Shown piece after piece: positions 19,648 to 31,900 of a DNA stretch of 64,000 nucleotides. The first letter of the stretch is position 1; every line of letters starts with the position of its first letter. This stretch comes from Streptomyces sp. yr375 (GTDB taxonomy: Bacteria > Actinomycetota > Actinomycetes > Streptomycetales > Streptomycetaceae): contig NZ_FOFF01000005.1 in NCBI RefSeq assembly GCF_900110755.1, positions 124,001-188,000 on the forward strand, written 5' to 3'. The notes below the pieces were generated by a model. The model saw only the letters and a list, made by a program, of their open reading frames with translations, did not search any database and was not told the DNA's origin. Made by a program: the position numbers and the translations under genes.

Positions 19648-21612
19648 GTGGACACGACCCTTCAGGACCCTCTGGTCGGGCAGGTGCTCGACGGCCGGTA
19701 TCGCGTCGAGGCGCGGATCGCGGTCGGCGGGATGGCCACGGTCTACCGGGCCGTGGACACCCGCCTCGACCGCGTGCTCGCGCTGAAAGTGATGCATCCG
19801 GCGCTCGCCGCCGACGGCTCGTTCGTCGAGCGGTTCATCCGCGAGGCGAAGTCCGTCGCCCGCCTGGCCCACCCCAATGTCGTACAGGTGTTCGACCAGG
19901 GTGCGGACGGGTCGTACGTCTATCTGGCCATGGAGTACATCGCCGGCTGCACGCTGCGTGACGTGCTGCGCGAGCGCGGGGCGCTCCAGCCGCGGGCCGC
20001 GCTCGACATCCTGGAGCCGGTGCTCGCCGCGCTCGGCGCCGCGCACCGGGCCGGTTTCGTGCACCGGGACATGAAGCCCGAGAACGTGCTGATAGGGGAC
20101 GACGGCCGGGTCAAGGTCGCCGACTTCGGGCTGGTGCGGTCGGTGGACACCGTCACCAGCACCACCGGGGCGGTGCTCGGGACCGTCGCCTATCTCGCCC
20201 CGGAGCAGATCGAGCAGCCCGGTACCGCCGATCCCCGCGTCGACGTGTACGCGTGCGGGGTCGTGCTCTACGAGATGCTCACCGGTGAGAAGCCGCACGA
20301 CGGGGACTCCCCCGCGATCGTGCTCTACAAGCACCTGCACGACGACGTTCCGCCGCCGTCGGCCCTCGTCCCCGGGCTGCCGTTCGAGCTGGACGAGCTG
20401 GTCGCCGCCGCCACCGCCCGCACGCGTGACGTCCGGCCGTACGACGCGGTCGCGCTGCTCGGGCAGGTGCGGGAGGCGCGCGCGCCGCTCACCGAGGAGC
20501 AGTTGGACGCGCTGCCGCCGCAGGCCGTCGCCGCCGGGCACGACAACGCCGAGGACCGCACGAGCGTGATCCCGCGCTCGCTGACCGTGCCGCGCCCGCT
20601 GCCCGTCGACGAGGACGAGCCGGAGGACCGGTACGACGCGGCGGCCGGCCTCAACCGGACCTCCCGGTTCCAGAATCCGCCGCCGCTGCCTCCCCGGCGC
20701 CGTTCGCTGGGCCGTTCGCTGGGGCGGCCCCGGCGCGGGGTGGTCGCGATCGTCACCGTCGTGCTGCTGGTGCTGGGGGTCGGCGCGGGCGTCTGGTACA
20801 TCAACTCCGGGCAGTTCACGAGGGTCCCGGCGGTGCTGACGCAGAAGGAGGCCGAGGCCAGGAAGCGGCTGGAGGCGGCCGGGATCGAGGTCGGCAAGGT
20901 CGACCGCGAGTACAGCGACACCGCGAAGCGCGGCACGGTCATCGACACCGACCCCGGGCCGGGCGCCCGGATCCGCAAGCACGACTCGGTGACGCTCACC
21001 GTCTCGCGCGGCCCGGAGATCGTGAAGGTGCCGGACGTGCGGGGCTCCCGGCTGGACAAGGCCGAGGCGCTGCTGAAGACGGACGGACTGGAACCGGGCC
21101 TGGTCACCGAGGCGTTCAGCGAGGACGTCATCAAGGGCTTCGTGATCAGCACCGACCCGGCGGCGGGCAGCCAGCGCCGCGCGGGCACGGCGGTCTCGAT
21201 CGTCGTCAGCAAGGGCAGCCCGATCGAGGTCCCGGACGTCACGGGCCAGGACCTGGACGCCGCCAAGGCCGAGCTGGAGAAGGCCGGTCTGAAGGTGACG
21301 GTCTCCGCCGACGAGGTCACCTCCGAATTCGACAAGGGGCAGGTCGCGGCGCAGTCCCCGGCGAAGGGCGGCGAGGCCGCCGACGGCGACACGGTGACGC
21401 TGACGCTGTCCAAGGGGCCGGAGATGGTCGAGGTCCCGGACGTGGTGGGGGCGAGCGTCGACGACGCCAAGTCGCTCCTCGAACAGTCCGGGTTCGAGGT
21501 CAAGGAGGACCGCGGGCTGCTCGGGCTGTTCGGCGACACGGTGAAGAGCCAGTCCGTGAAGGCGGGCGGCACGGCCCCCAAGGGGTCGACGATCACCATC
21601 ACCATCCGGTGA
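19648..21612 (+). CDS. Ser/Thr protein kinase with four PASTA domains (PknB-like)
   Basis: 654 residues. The GTG has TACACT exactly 7 nt upstream and no Shine-Dalgarno, so it is probably leaderless. Kinase domain, about residues 17-280: glycine loop IAVGGMATVYRA, catalytic Lys47 in LALKVMHP, HRDMKPEN loop, DFG, APE. A Pro/Arg-rich juxtamembrane segment and one membrane helix (VVAIVTVVLLVLGVGAGVWYI, about 365-388) lead to four extracellular PASTA repeats (VPDV/VPAV starts), which bind muropeptides or lipid II in this family. It senses cell-wall state. The nearby Rv2175c-like protein is a possible substrate. Confidence 0.95.
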   Translation: MDTTLQDPLVGQVLDGRYRVEARIAVGGMATVYRAVDTRLDRVLALKVMHPALAADGSFVERFIREAKSVARLAHPNVVQVFDQGADGSYVYLAMEYIAGCTLRDVLRERGALQPRAALDILEPVLAALGAAHRAGFVHRDMKPENVLIGDDGRVKVADFGLVRSVDTVTSTTGAVLGTVAYLAPEQIEQPGTADPRVDVYACGVVLYEMLTGEKPHDGDSPAIVLYKHLHDDVPPPSALVPGLPFELDELVAAATARTRDVRPYDAVALLGQVREARAPLTEEQLDALPPQAVAAGHDNAEDRTSVIPRSLTVPRPLPVDEDEPEDRYDAAAGLNRTSRFQNPPPLPPRRRSLGRSLGRPRRGVVAIVTVVLLVLGVGAGVWYINSGQFTRVPAVLTQKEAEARKRLEAAGIEVGKVDREYSDTAKRGTVIDTDPGPGARIRKHDSVTLTVSRGPEIVKVPDVRGSRLDKAEALLKTDGLEPGLVTEAFSEDVIKGFVISTDPAAGSQRRAGTAVSIVVSKGSPIEVPDVTGQDLDAAKAELEKAGLKVTVSADEVTSEFDKGQVAAQSPAKGGEAADGDTVTLTLSKGPEMVEVPDVVGASVDDAKSLLEQSGFEVKEDRGLLGLFGDTVKSQSVKAGGTAPKGSTITITIR

Positions 21613-21646
21613 CCGGCGGGGCGACCGGGCATGACACCCTGACGGG

Positions 21647-22525
21647 GTGAGTCCTGAAGCCCCCTTCCCCTCCCGCAACCCCGTCGGCGGCCATGTCCCC
21701 GTGGCCGGCGGCCTGCACGACGTGGGCATGTCGTACGCGGACGAACTCCGGGCCGAGACGGTCCAGGTGTTCGTCGCCAACCCGCGCGGCTGGGCCACAC
21801 CGGTCGGCAACCCGCGGCAGGACGAGGCGTTCCGGGAGGCGTGCGCGGCGCGCTCGATGCCGGCGTACGTGCACGCGCCGTACCTGATCAACTTCGGCTC
21901 GCACACCGAGGCCACGGCCGAGAAGTCGGTGGAGTCGCTGCGGCACTCGCTGCGCCGGGGGCGGGAGATCGGCGCGCTGGGGGTGGTCGTGCACACGGGG
22001 AGCGCGACGGGCGGGCGGGAGCGGTCCGTGGCGCTGCAACAGGTGCGCGCGTATCTGCTGCCGCTGCTGGACGAGCTGACCCACGACGACGACCCGTTCC
22101 TGCTGCTGGAGTCCACGGCCGGCCAGGGTGCCTCGCTCTGCTCGCGGACCTGGGACTTCGGGCCGTACTTCGAGGCGCTGGACGCCCATCCCAAGCTGGG
22201 CGTCTGCCTCGACACCTGTCACATCTTCGCCGCCGGGCACGACCTGACCGGCCCGTCCGGCATGCACCAGACCCTGGACCTGCTGGTGGACACGGTCGGC
22301 GAGGGCCGCCTGAAGCTGATCCACGCCAACGACTCCAAGGACGTGGTCGGCGCCCACAAGGACCGCCACGAGAACATCGGCGCCGGCCACATCGGCGAGG
22401 ACCCCTTCCGCGCCCTGATGACCCACCCGGCGACCGCGGGCGTCCCCCTGATCATCGAAACCCCCGGCGGCAAGGAGGGCCACACAGCAGACGTGGCCCG
22501 CCTGAAGAAACTACGGGACGACTGA
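21647..22525 (+). CDS. nfo: deoxyribonuclease IV (AP endonuclease)
   Basis: 292 residues from a GTG without a clear ribosome site (CACCCT lies 6 nt upstream). Zinc and active-site motifs of endonuclease IV are visible: VHAPYLINFGS, GVVVHTGSATG, LLLESTAGQG, LGVCLDTCHIFAAG, KLIHANDSKD, RHENIGAGHIG and LIIETPGG. It cleaves at abasic sites in base-excision repair. Confidence 0.92.
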   Translation: MSPEAPFPSRNPVGGHVPVAGGLHDVGMSYADELRAETVQVFVANPRGWATPVGNPRQDEAFREACAARSMPAYVHAPYLINFGSHTEATAEKSVESLRHSLRRGREIGALGVVVHTGSATGGRERSVALQQVRAYLLPLLDELTHDDDPFLLLESTAGQGASLCSRTWDFGPYFEALDAHPKLGVCLDTCHIFAAGHDLTGPSGMHQTLDLLVDTVGEGRLKLIHANDSKDVVGAHKDRHENIGAGHIGEDPFRALMTHPATAGVPLIIETPGGKEGHTADVARLKKLRDD

Positions 22526-22533
22526 GCCGCCGG

Positions 22534-22809
22534 TCAGTCCTCGTTCTCGAACAGCACCTGGGACGTGTCGACGATGTGCACCACGAGCACGATCAGCAGG
22601 CCGTCGCTGATGACGTACTCGATGGCCATGCTGTGGGTCAGCGCGAGGGAGCGGGTGTTCTCGTCACCGGAAATGGGCGACGAGATCTTGGTGCGGGGGT
22701 CCGTGGAGACTATGGCGAGGCCACGCTGGAGCAGCTCACGGCGGTCGTCCGGGAGGCTGTCACGCACGCGCGCCGCGGCCTCCGAGAAGATCACGTTGAA
22801 GACTGCCAT
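22534..22809 (-). CDS. small RelE/ParE-like hypothetical protein
   Basis: 91 residues from an ATG with GGAGCC nearby. MAVFNVIFSEAAARVRDSLPDDRRELLQRGL, then a charged middle and the strand pair AIEYVISDGLLIVLVVHIVD, resembles the RelE/ParE toxin size and fold order. Catalytic residues are not identifiable and no antitoxin gene adjoins, so the toxin assignment is only a suggestion. It converges with nfo, 8 nt apart. Confidence 0.65.
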   Translation of the reverse strand: MAVFNVIFSEAAARVRDSLPDDRRELLQRGLAIVSTDPRTKISSPISGDENTRSLALTHSMAIEYVISDGLLIVLVVHIVDTSQVLFENED

Positions 22810-22875
22810 CGGGGCTCCTTGCACGGTTGTCGCAGCATCCGGCACCGAGCCTACCGGCACCCGAGGTCGCGCAGG

Positions 22876-23508
22876 TCAGAGTTCCGGCCCGTCCCCCGGG
22901 GCCTCCTGGTAGGAGTAGCGCTGTTCCTTCCAGGGGTCGCCTACGTTGTGGTAGCCGCGTTCCTCCCAGAAGCCTCGGCGGTCGGCGGTCATGTACTCGA
23001 TGCCGCGCACCCACTTGGGGCCCTTCCAGGCGTAGAGGTGGGGGACGACCAGGCGGAGCGGGAAGCCGTGTTCGGCGGTGAGGAGTTCGCCGTCCTTGTG
23101 GGTGGCGAAGATCGTGCGCTCGGCGGCGAAGTCGGACAGGCGCAGGTTGGAGCTGAACCCGTACTCGGCCCACACCATCACATGGGTGACGTTCGCGGCA
23201 GGTGGCGCGCACTCCAGAATGGTCCGGGCCTTGATCCCGCCCCACTCGGCGCCGAGCATGCTGAACTTCGTCACGCAGTGCAGATCGGCCATGACGGACG
23301 TGTACGGAAGGGCCGTGAACTCCTCGTGGTTCCAGCAGCGCTTCTCGCCGTCGGCGGTGGCGCCGAAGACCCTGAAATCCCAGCGCTCCGGCCGGAACCT
23401 GGGCACCGGACCGTAGTGCGTGACCGGCCAGCCCCGCTGCAGTCGCTGCCCCGGCGGAAGCTCGGACACCGCTTCCTCCCCAGACGCGCACTCCACCGGA
23501 CGACCCAT
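22876..23508 (-). CDS. sulfite oxidase-like molybdopterin oxidoreductase
   Basis: 210 residues. The core DLHCVTKFSMLGAEWGGI contains the Mo-binding Cys of the sulfite-oxidase/YedY family. VTHVMVWAEYGFSSNL, HGFPLRLVVPHLYAWKGPKWVRGIEYM and GYHNVGDPWKEQRY complete the catalytic domain. No signal peptide, so cytoplasmic. Start uncertain: the ATG at 23508 has CAGGAT 7 nt upstream (leaderless pattern), and another ATG lies at 23517. Such one-domain enzymes accept unknown substrates. Confidence 0.85.
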   Translation of the reverse strand: MGRPVECASGEEAVSELPPGQRLQRGWPVTHYGPVPRFRPERWDFRVFGATADGEKRCWNHEEFTALPYTSVMADLHCVTKFSMLGAEWGGIKARTILECAPPAANVTHVMVWAEYGFSSNLRLSDFAAERTIFATHKDGELLTAEHGFPLRLVVPHLYAWKGPKWVRGIEYMTADRRGFWEERGYHNVGDPWKEQRYSYQEAPGDGPEL

Positions 23509-23644
23509 GGCTCCCATCCTGACAGACCCCGGACGGTGCACATGACCGGCCACGACCAGCCACGACCGGCCGAATATCGACCATGTGCCAACGATGTGCC
23601 GATCATGCGTCGAATCGGACAAGTGCTTCCAAGCATGCACTAAC

Positions 23645-23653
23645 TTACTTAGT
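23645..23653. promoter_or_regulatory. AT-rich element upstream of bfr
   Basis: TACTTAGTA-like palindrome inside an unusually AT-rich stretch with two ACTTAC copies, about 90 bp before the bfr start. Likely promoter or operator region of bfr. It does not match the iron-box consensus seen before bfd. Confidence 0.35.
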
Positions 23654-23738
23654 ACGCACTTACTGGACGATCTTCGGCACCGGTGCAATCATGCGGCGGC
23701 AACCTCCCCCGACCCCCGACGTGGAAGGAGCCTCTGCG

Positions 23739-24218
23739 ATGCAGGGCGACCCCGAGGTCATCGAGTTCCTCAACGAGCAGCTCACCGGCGAGCTCACCGC
23801 GATCAACCAGTACTTCCTCCACGCCAAGATGCAGGAGAACTTCGGCTGGACGAAGCTCGCGAAGTACACGCGGCACGAGTCGTTCGACGAGATGAAGCAC
23901 GCGGAGGTGCTCACCGACCGGATCCTATTCCTGGACGGGCTGCCGAACTACCAGCGGCTCTTCCATGTGCGCGTGGGGCAGACCGTCAAGGAGATGTTCG
24001 AGGCCGACCGGCTGGTCGAGGTCGAGGCGATCGACCGCCTGAAGCGCGGCATCAAGGTGATGCGCGAAAAGGGTGACATCACGTCGGCGAACATCTTCGA
24101 GTCGATCCTCGAGGACGAGGAGCACCACATCGACTACCTCGACACCCAACTGGAACTGGTGGAGAAGCTCGGCGAGGCGCTCTACCTCGCGCAGCTCATC
24201 GAGCAGCCGGAGAGCTAG
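23739..24218 (+). CDS. bfr: bacterioferritin
   Basis: 159 residues, ATG with GAAGGAG upstream. All ferroxidase ligands are at family positions: Glu18, Glu51, His54, Glu94, Glu127 and His130. The haem ligand Met52 is also present. It forms a 24-subunit shell storing iron oxidised from Fe(II). The ferredoxin that reduces the stored iron (bfd) is the convergent neighbour. Confidence 0.97.
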   Translation: MQGDPEVIEFLNEQLTGELTAINQYFLHAKMQENFGWTKLAKYTRHESFDEMKHAEVLTDRILFLDGLPNYQRLFHVRVGQTVKEMFEADRLVEVEAIDRLKRGIKVMREKGDITSANIFESILEDEEHHIDYLDTQLELVEKLGEALYLAQLIEQPES

Positions 24219-24248
24219 CAGCCGCAGAGCCGGCCGCCTTCGAAACGG

Positions 24249-24500
24249 CTACGCGGCTTCCCCGAGTTCCGTGCGCTCCGCGCGCTCGGCCAGCTCGGCG
24301 AGGACCGGTTCGCCGCGGTCGGCCAGGTCGCGGCGCGGGCAGGCGCCCCGGCCGAGGATCGCCTGGATCCGGCGGACGCACGAGCCGCAGTCGGTGCCGG
24401 CCTTGCAGGCGGAGGCGATCTGGCGGGGCGTGCAGGCTCCGTCCGCCGCGTGCCGCTGGACCTGCGCCTCGGTCACACCGAAGCAACTGCAGACGTACAC
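24249..24500 (-). CDS. bfd: bacterioferritin-associated ferredoxin
   Basis: 83 residues from GTG with GGGAGG nine bases upstream. The [2Fe-2S] Cys set is MYVCSCFG (Cys4, Cys6) and CKAGTDCGSC (Cys38, Cys41), as in Bfd/BFD-like domains. It delivers electrons to bacterioferritin to release iron. An iron box lies 27-45 nt upstream, so expression should rise in iron shortage. The Glu/Ala-rich C-terminus extends beyond E. coli Bfd length. Confidence 0.93.
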   Translation of the reverse strand: MYVCSCFGVTEAQVQRHAADGACTPRQIASACKAGTDCGSCVRRIQAILGRGACPRRDLADRGEPVLAELAERAERTELGEAA

Positions 24501-24526
24501 GCGGATTCACCTCCCGCCGAGATCAA

Positions 24527-24545
24527 TAAGGCTAACCTAACCTTA
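24527..24545 (-). promoter_or_regulatory. iron box (DmdR/IdeR operator)
   Basis: On the minus strand TAAGGTTAGGTTAGCCTTA agrees at 15 of 19 positions with the IdeR/DtxR consensus TTAGGTTAGGCTAACCTAA. It is placed over the expected bfd promoter. Confidence 0.85.
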
Positions 24546-24570
24546 CCCGGCGTCCGGAGGGCACAAAAGT

Positions 24571-24610
24571 GGAGTGGGGCGCGGATCGTATGTGATCCGC
24601 GCCCCACTCC
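24571..24610 (-). terminator. intrinsic terminator of the DAHP synthase gene
   Basis: A 17-bp perfect stem (24571-24587 with 24594-24610; arm begins GGAGTGGGGCGCGGATC) and a 6-nt loop. In the leftward direction it is followed by ACTTTTG. It separates the DAHP synthase gene from the bfd promoter. Confidence 0.9.
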
Positions 24611-24654
24611 ATGTCCGGGCAAGCGCCGGGTGACTGCCGTGTGACTGCCGGTGG

Positions 24655-28210
<3,556 letters not shown>

Positions 28211-28359
28211 GCGGCGTGGGCGGCAGGTACAGGGAGACTCCAGCACCGGCAACAGGGCGCTTCCTAAAGTCCGGGGTGTCGAACAGCGCTGCGGGCCCGG
28301 GACCGCAGCGGACCGGCACAGGTACGAACGCCCCGCACCACACCACGGAGGTACACGGA

Positions 28360-28887
28360 ATGCGATACGCCCTGACCGCTCTTCTCACCGCGGCCGGAAC
28401 CGGACTGGCACTGCTCGGCGGCGCCGGCGCCGCCGATGCCGCGCCCGCGACCACGCCCGCGACCGCACGGCCCACGGTTCAGCAGCAGATCGACGGCATC
28501 CTGGCCAAGGACCCGGCCGCCGTCCAGACCGGCAAGTCCTCCGTCTCCTGGGACAAGGGCGCCGTCACGCTGCGGCTGGCCGGTACGGCGGGCGAGGACG
28601 CGTGCGGCAGCGACCGGTTCTGCCTGTGGCAGGACATCGACTTCGGCGGCCGCATGGTCAGTTGGAAGGGGACCTCGGCGCTGTGCGGCGCGGGCCGGGT
28701 CATCAACCTTCCGGAGTACGGGTTCAACGACACGGCCTCGTCCTGGGTGAACAACTCCGACTACATCGTCGACGTCTGGGACGACATCGACAAGGGCGGC
28801 AACCGGCTCTGGACGATGTACCCGGGGTCGTCGTCCTCGGTCGCTCCCGACGGCGACTCCTCGTCCAGTCTGAACTGCTACTCCTGA
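28360..28887 (+). CDS. secreted peptidase-inhibitor I36 family protein
   Basis: 175 residues; ATG eight bases after GGAGG. Sec signal peptide ALTALLTAAGTGLALLGG with cleavage after ADAA. The mature part carries the crystallin-like I36 pattern: CGSDRFCLWQDIDFGGRMVSWKG, CGAGRVINLPEYGFNDTASSWVNNSDYIV, and a C-terminal Cys. I36 includes the Streptomyces metalloproteinase inhibitor SMPI, but most members have no tested target. It converges with the large SARP-type regulator. Confidence 0.88.
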   Translation: MRYALTALLTAAGTGLALLGGAGAADAAPATTPATARPTVQQQIDGILAKDPAAVQTGKSSVSWDKGAVTLRLAGTAGEDACGSDRFCLWQDIDFGGRMVSWKGTSALCGAGRVINLPEYGFNDTASSWVNNSDYIVDVWDDIDKGGNRLWTMYPGSSSSVAPDGDSSSSLNCYS

Positions 28888-28891
28888 CGTT

Positions 28892-28929
28892 GATCTCGGC
28901 TCTCGCAGGCCGTCCGGCCTGCTGAGATC
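28892..28929. terminator. terminator between I36 gene and SARP-type regulator
   Basis: GCAGGCC (28905-28911) pairs with GGCCTGC (28916-28922), loop GTCC. An outer GATCTC/GAGATC pair (28892-28897, 28924-28929) extends it. It sits in the 59-bp convergent gap and serves both genes. Confidence 0.8.
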
Positions 28930-28946
28930 TCCCGTCTGAGGGTGCG

Positions 28947-31900
28947 TCACCCCTGCCCGGCGATCCGGTGTCGTAGGGCCGTGGCCTCCGGAGCGCCGAG
29001 GGCGTCGAGGATCGCCAGGGCCTGCGACCAGTACGGCACCGGATCGGCGTCGGCGGTCGCGGCGGTGGCCCGGCCGAGGATGTCCAGGGCCTCGGCCTGC
29101 CCCTTGCGGTAGCCGGTCTCACGGTGGGCCGCGAGTGCCTGGCGGGCGTACTCGACGGCGCCGGCCGGCTTCCCGTGCTCCAGTTCGCAGCGGGCGAGCA
29201 CCGTCAGCGCCTCGTTCTCCACCAGGCGGTATTCGGAAGACCTGGCCAGCTCCAGCGCGGCGGTGGCCAGCTTGCGGTCGGTGGGGAAGGTGACGGAGGC
29301 CAGCCCGAGCAGGGCGCGCGCCTCGATGTTGCGGGCGCCGCTCGTGCGGGCCGCTGCCAGCGCCTCTTCAAAAGCCGCGGCCGCCTCTTCCCGGCGGCCG
29401 ACGGCCAGCAGGACCCCGCCGAGATCGAGTCGGGTGTGGGTGCGGCCGGTGCCGTCGCCGTCCTCCTCGCCGAGGACGGCGGCGGCCCGGACCGCTTCCA
29501 GGGCGCCCGCCAGATCCCCGGTGTCGCACCGGACGCGGGCGGCCAGCCGCAGGGTGAGCGACTCGAGGTCCTGATAGCCCACCTCGTGGGCCAGCGGCAG
29601 CAGGTTCTCCAGCCGTCGCCGCGTCTGCGCCGGCTCGCCGAGCAGGTGGTGCAGTTCCGCGAGATCGGCCGCGTTGAGCACCTGGACGACCTGTGAGCCC
29701 ATCGTCGGAAGGAGTTTCTCCGCCCTGCGGTAGCAGTCCAGCGCTTCGCGCAGGCGGCCCAGGTCGCGCAGGGTGTGCCCGAGGTTGACGAGCACCGAGG
29801 GGTGCCCGTGCGGCAGGCCGTTGCGCTGGTCGAGTGTCATGGCGTGGTCGAGGTGCTCGGCGGCGAGCCGCAGCCGGCCGCTGTTCTGGGCGACGATGCT
29901 GATGTTGTTGTGGGCTGTTGCCGCGCCGTCCACCCAGTCGGCGGCCTCGGCCAGCCTCAGCAGTTGTTCGTAGTGGGCGATCGAGGAGTCCGGGCGCCCC
30001 TGCTGGTGGTGGGCGTCGCCCAGGAGGTTGTGCATGGCGGCCTCGGCGAGCGGCCGGCCGGCCTGCCGGGCGGCTGTCAGGGCGGCTTCGCCGACCGCGA
30101 GCCAGTCGACGGTGTACTTCTGGGTCCACAGACAGCCGCGCAGCCCGTCGGCGAGCTGCCAGGCGGCCGGATGGCCCTCGGCGGCGGCCCGGTGGACGAC
30201 CGCGGCGAGGCCCGGCAGTTCGACGTCCAGCCAGCGCGCGGCGGCCGAGGCGTCGGCCAGGTCGGGCAGCGGGACGAGGGGCGCGGGGGCCTCGCCGGGT
30301 TCGTCGTCCGCGCCGGGCATGCGCTGGGCGCCGGGGTAGAGCAGTCGCGCGCAGCGGTTCACGGCGGCCAGCAGCCACGCGTACAGCCGGGCGGACGCGG
30401 CTTCGCGTGCCGTGTCGGGCTCCTCCAGCCGCAGTCGCTCGGCCGCGTACAGCATCAGCAGGTCGTGGCAGCGGTAGCGGCCGCGCCGGTGTTCGCGGAT
30501 CAGGTGGGCGGCGCTGAGCTGTTCCAGCAGCCGGGCGGCCTCGCGCGAAGCGGTGCAGGTGAGGACGGCGGCGGCCGCGACCCCGATGTCGGGTCCGGGC
30601 ACCAGGGCCAGCAGCCGGAACAGTCGGCGGACCGGCGCGGGCAGCGCGTGGTAGGAGAGGCTGAAGGCGGTCCGCACCGCGGACTCGTCGTCCCCGGCCA
30701 CGGACAGCAGCCCCAGCCGGTCCCCTTCGCACAGTTCGTCGGCCTGGTCCCGCAGGGCGCGCCGGGGCGCGTGGTCCAGGTTGGCGGCGGAGATCCGCAG
30801 GGCCAGCGGGAGATGGCCGCAGGCGTCGGCGAGTTCGGCGGCGGCTTCCGGCTCCGCCTCGACGCGTGCCCTGCCGAGCGTGCGGACCAGCAGCAGCCGG
30901 GACTCCTCGGCCCCGAACACGTCCACCGGGAGGCGGTGCGCGCCGTCGCGGACGGCCAGTCCCGCCAGCCGGTCGCGGCTGGTGACCAGCACCAGGCAGC
31001 CGGGGCCCCCGGGCAGCAGCGGCCGGACCTGGTCCACATCGACCGCGTTGTCCAGGACGACCAGCATGCGCCGCCCGGCGGTCAGGGTCCGGTACAGGTC
31101 GGCGGCGGCCTCGGGCGTGCCGGGTATCCGCTCGCTCGCCACGCCCAGTGCCAGCAGGAACCGGACCAGTGCCTCGACGGGGCGCAGCGGTGCCGCCTCC
31201 GGCGAGTACCCGCGCAGGTCCACGAAGAGCTGGCCGTCCGGGAAGTGGTCGCGGGCCCGGTGTGCCCAGTGCACCGCCAGGGCGGTCTTGCCGACGCCCG
31301 CGGCGCCGGTGAGCGCGCAGATTCCGGTGCCGGGTCCGGGGCGCAGCGCGTCCAGGCGGGTCAGTTGCTCGTCGCGGCCGGTGAAGTAGGGCAGGTCGTA
31401 CGGCAGCAGGGCGGGCGGTGTGAGCGAGGTCGCCGACGCGGTGACCGCCGGGCGTGGCAGGTCCATCCGTAAGACGCGTAAGTGGGCTTCCGTCACCTCC
31501 GGCCCGGGGGTGACTCCGAGTTGGTCGTCCAGGCGGGTCCGCAACCGCGCGAACAGGGCCAGGGCGGCGGCCTGTTGGCCCGAGGCCGCCAGCGCGAGCA
31601 TCGTGCGGGCGTGGACGCCTTCGTGCAGCGGGTCCAGGTCCGCGGCCTTCTGGAGTTCGGGGAGGGCGTCCGCCGGCCGGCCCAGCGCCAGCGCCCCGTC
31701 CGCGTACGCCTGGACGAGGGACATCCGCAGCCGGGTCAGCGCCACCGCCGACGGGTGCTCGCGTACCTGGGGCGACGCGTCGCACAGGACGGCGCCCCGC
31801 CACAGCCGCAGCCCCGCGCCGGACTGCCGGAACGCCTCGTCCGGGGCGTCGGCGACGGCCCGCGCCGCCAGTTCGGTGAACTCGGCGGCGTCCGACTGGC

